Positions 5,362 through 5,698 of a stretch of DNA of 5,698 nt are shown piece by piece; the stretch's first letter is position 1; the number at the start of each line of letters is the position of its first letter. Origin of the DNA: an uncultured Eubacteriales bacterium (GTDB lineage Bacteria > Bacillota > Clostridia > Oscillospirales > Acutalibacteraceae); the NCBI GenBank assembly GCA_900320235.1, contig ONRO01000005.1:1-5698 (forward strand). Reading direction: 5' to 3'. A program made the translations under genes and the position numbers. Below the pieces are notes generated by a model. The model was not told where the DNA came from and did no database searches. It saw only the letters and a list, made by a program, of their open reading frames with translations.

Positions 5362-5698
5362 ATGAAAAATTGTACAGCTAAAAAGGCGGCATCAGTTTTT
5401 ATCGCTGCTGCACTTGCGCTTTCTTTTTGTGCCTGCGGCGCGGATAAAAGCGGGAACAGCACTCAGAGCTCTTCAGAAGCAGTTGCTGCAAATGCTGAGA
5501 AGAGTTCAGTAGAGTCATCTGAAAGGACTGAGGACTCTGCGATGACTGAAACAGCACAAAGCAGCGTGAAGGAAAGTTCAGAGGAAAGCAGTAAGGCTGA
5601 AGAAAAGAGCAAGGCTCAGGAAAGCAGCAAGGCTGAAGAAAAAAGTCAGGCTCAGGAAAGCAGCAAGGCTGAAGAAAAAAGTCAGGCTCAGGAAAGCA
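5362..5698 (+). CDS. Exported lipoprotein with Ser/Lys/Glu/Gln repeat stalk, 3' end outside window (probable fourth cluster member)
   Basis: The frame is open from the ATG to the end of the window (112 residues). The first 25 residues are a lipoprotein signal (Lys-containing start, hydrophobic 10-22, ending FCACG, likely lipid on Cys25), closely resembling paralogues 2 and 3. The rest is a low-complexity Ser/Glu/Ala/Lys/Gln linker that becomes a regular 12-residue repeat from residue 75. No catalytic domain is reached. An SGNH head beyond the edge is a prediction from position and N-terminal style only. The start is not certain: the best Shine-Dalgarno, AAGGA at 5343-5347, is 14 bases from this ATG but 5 bases from an in-frame TTG at 5353, which would add three residues. 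It stands behind a terminator and no convincing promoter is visible in the 101-bp gap. Confidence 0.8.
   Translation, partial: MKNCTAKKAASVFIAAALALSFCACGADKSGNSTQSSSEAVAANAEKSSVESSERTEDSAMTETAQSSVKESSEESSKAEEKSKAQESSKAEEKSQAQESSKAEEKSQAQES
5584..5698 (+). repeat. 36-bp in-frame tandem repeat coding for ESSKAEEKSQAQ units
   Basis: Three complete 36-bp units (5584-5619, 5620-5655, 5656-5691) are followed by the first 7 bases of a fourth at the window edge. Units 2 and 3 are identical at all 36 positions; unit 1 differs at 4. Each encodes a 12-residue charged, Ser/Gln-rich unit, and the array probably continues. Because the unit is a multiple of 3, slippage would change stalk length without a frameshift. 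Confidence 0.9.

Noticed and set aside
5584..5698. 36-bp repeat as a CRISPR array
   Set aside because: The units abut directly with no spacers, keep an open reading frame and encode a regular 12-residue repeat; no cas gene is present.
1..5698. Cellulosome parts (dockerin or cohesin) in these surface proteins
   Set aside because: No calcium-binding dockerin repeats or cohesin-like domain are visible in any of the five proteins. The only accessory domains are LRR_5 and BIG2.

Overview
The window looks like a piece of a Gram-positive gut or rumen anaerobe of the Ruminococcus / Oscillospiraceae kind. This is inferred from gene content: a BspA-type leucine-rich-repeat protein, lipoproteins ending their signal peptides in Cys-Ala-Cys, long Ser/Gln/Glu-rich linkers, a BIG2 domain, strong AGGAG-like ribosome binding sites and moderate GC. 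No marker gene confirms it. Every gene is on the + strand.

Layout. Positions 1-990 are the C-terminal part of a surface-type LRR_5 (BspA-like) protein, entered in mid-gene and closed by a GC-rich hairpin. Positions 1105-1389 encode an unrecognised 94-residue acidic, probably coiled-coil protein, closed by a strong intrinsic terminator (1403-1440). Positions 1390-1853 are non-coding but dense in apparent regulation: two promoter-like pairs in tandem, a perfect 18-bp palindrome lying on the -35 of the second, a structured leader ending in a U-run, and a 15-bp palindrome just before the first ribosome binding site.

Positions 1854-5260 hold three consecutive full-length paralogues of an exported SGNH/GDSL hydrolase (337, 471 and 280 residues). 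A fourth exported protein with the same N-terminal style starts at 5362 and runs off the window inside a 36-bp in-frame tandem repeat. The three complete genes share an almost superimposable catalytic head of about 190-200 residues but differ completely in what lies between membrane and head: a long Lys/Glu charged helix in the first, Ser/Gln-rich linkers around a BIG2 domain in the second, and a short polar linker in the third. The fourth begins with a Ser/Lys/Glu/Gln repeat stalk.

Reading together. The first two hydrolases are 48 bp apart and almost certainly co-transcribed. The third follows after 86 bp with only a weak hairpin between, and a clear terminator separates it from the fourth. 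The simplest interpretation is a surface-display cassette: one enzymatic head held at several distances from the envelope. All three heads keep the Ser (GDS), the Asn (GMND) and the His (MG[LI]H). All three lack the usual Asp three residues before the His (Met instead) and share four invariant cysteines, two of them flanking that His. The substrate cannot be read from the sequence; an esterase or deacetylase acting on cell-wall or plant polysaccharide is the natural guess.
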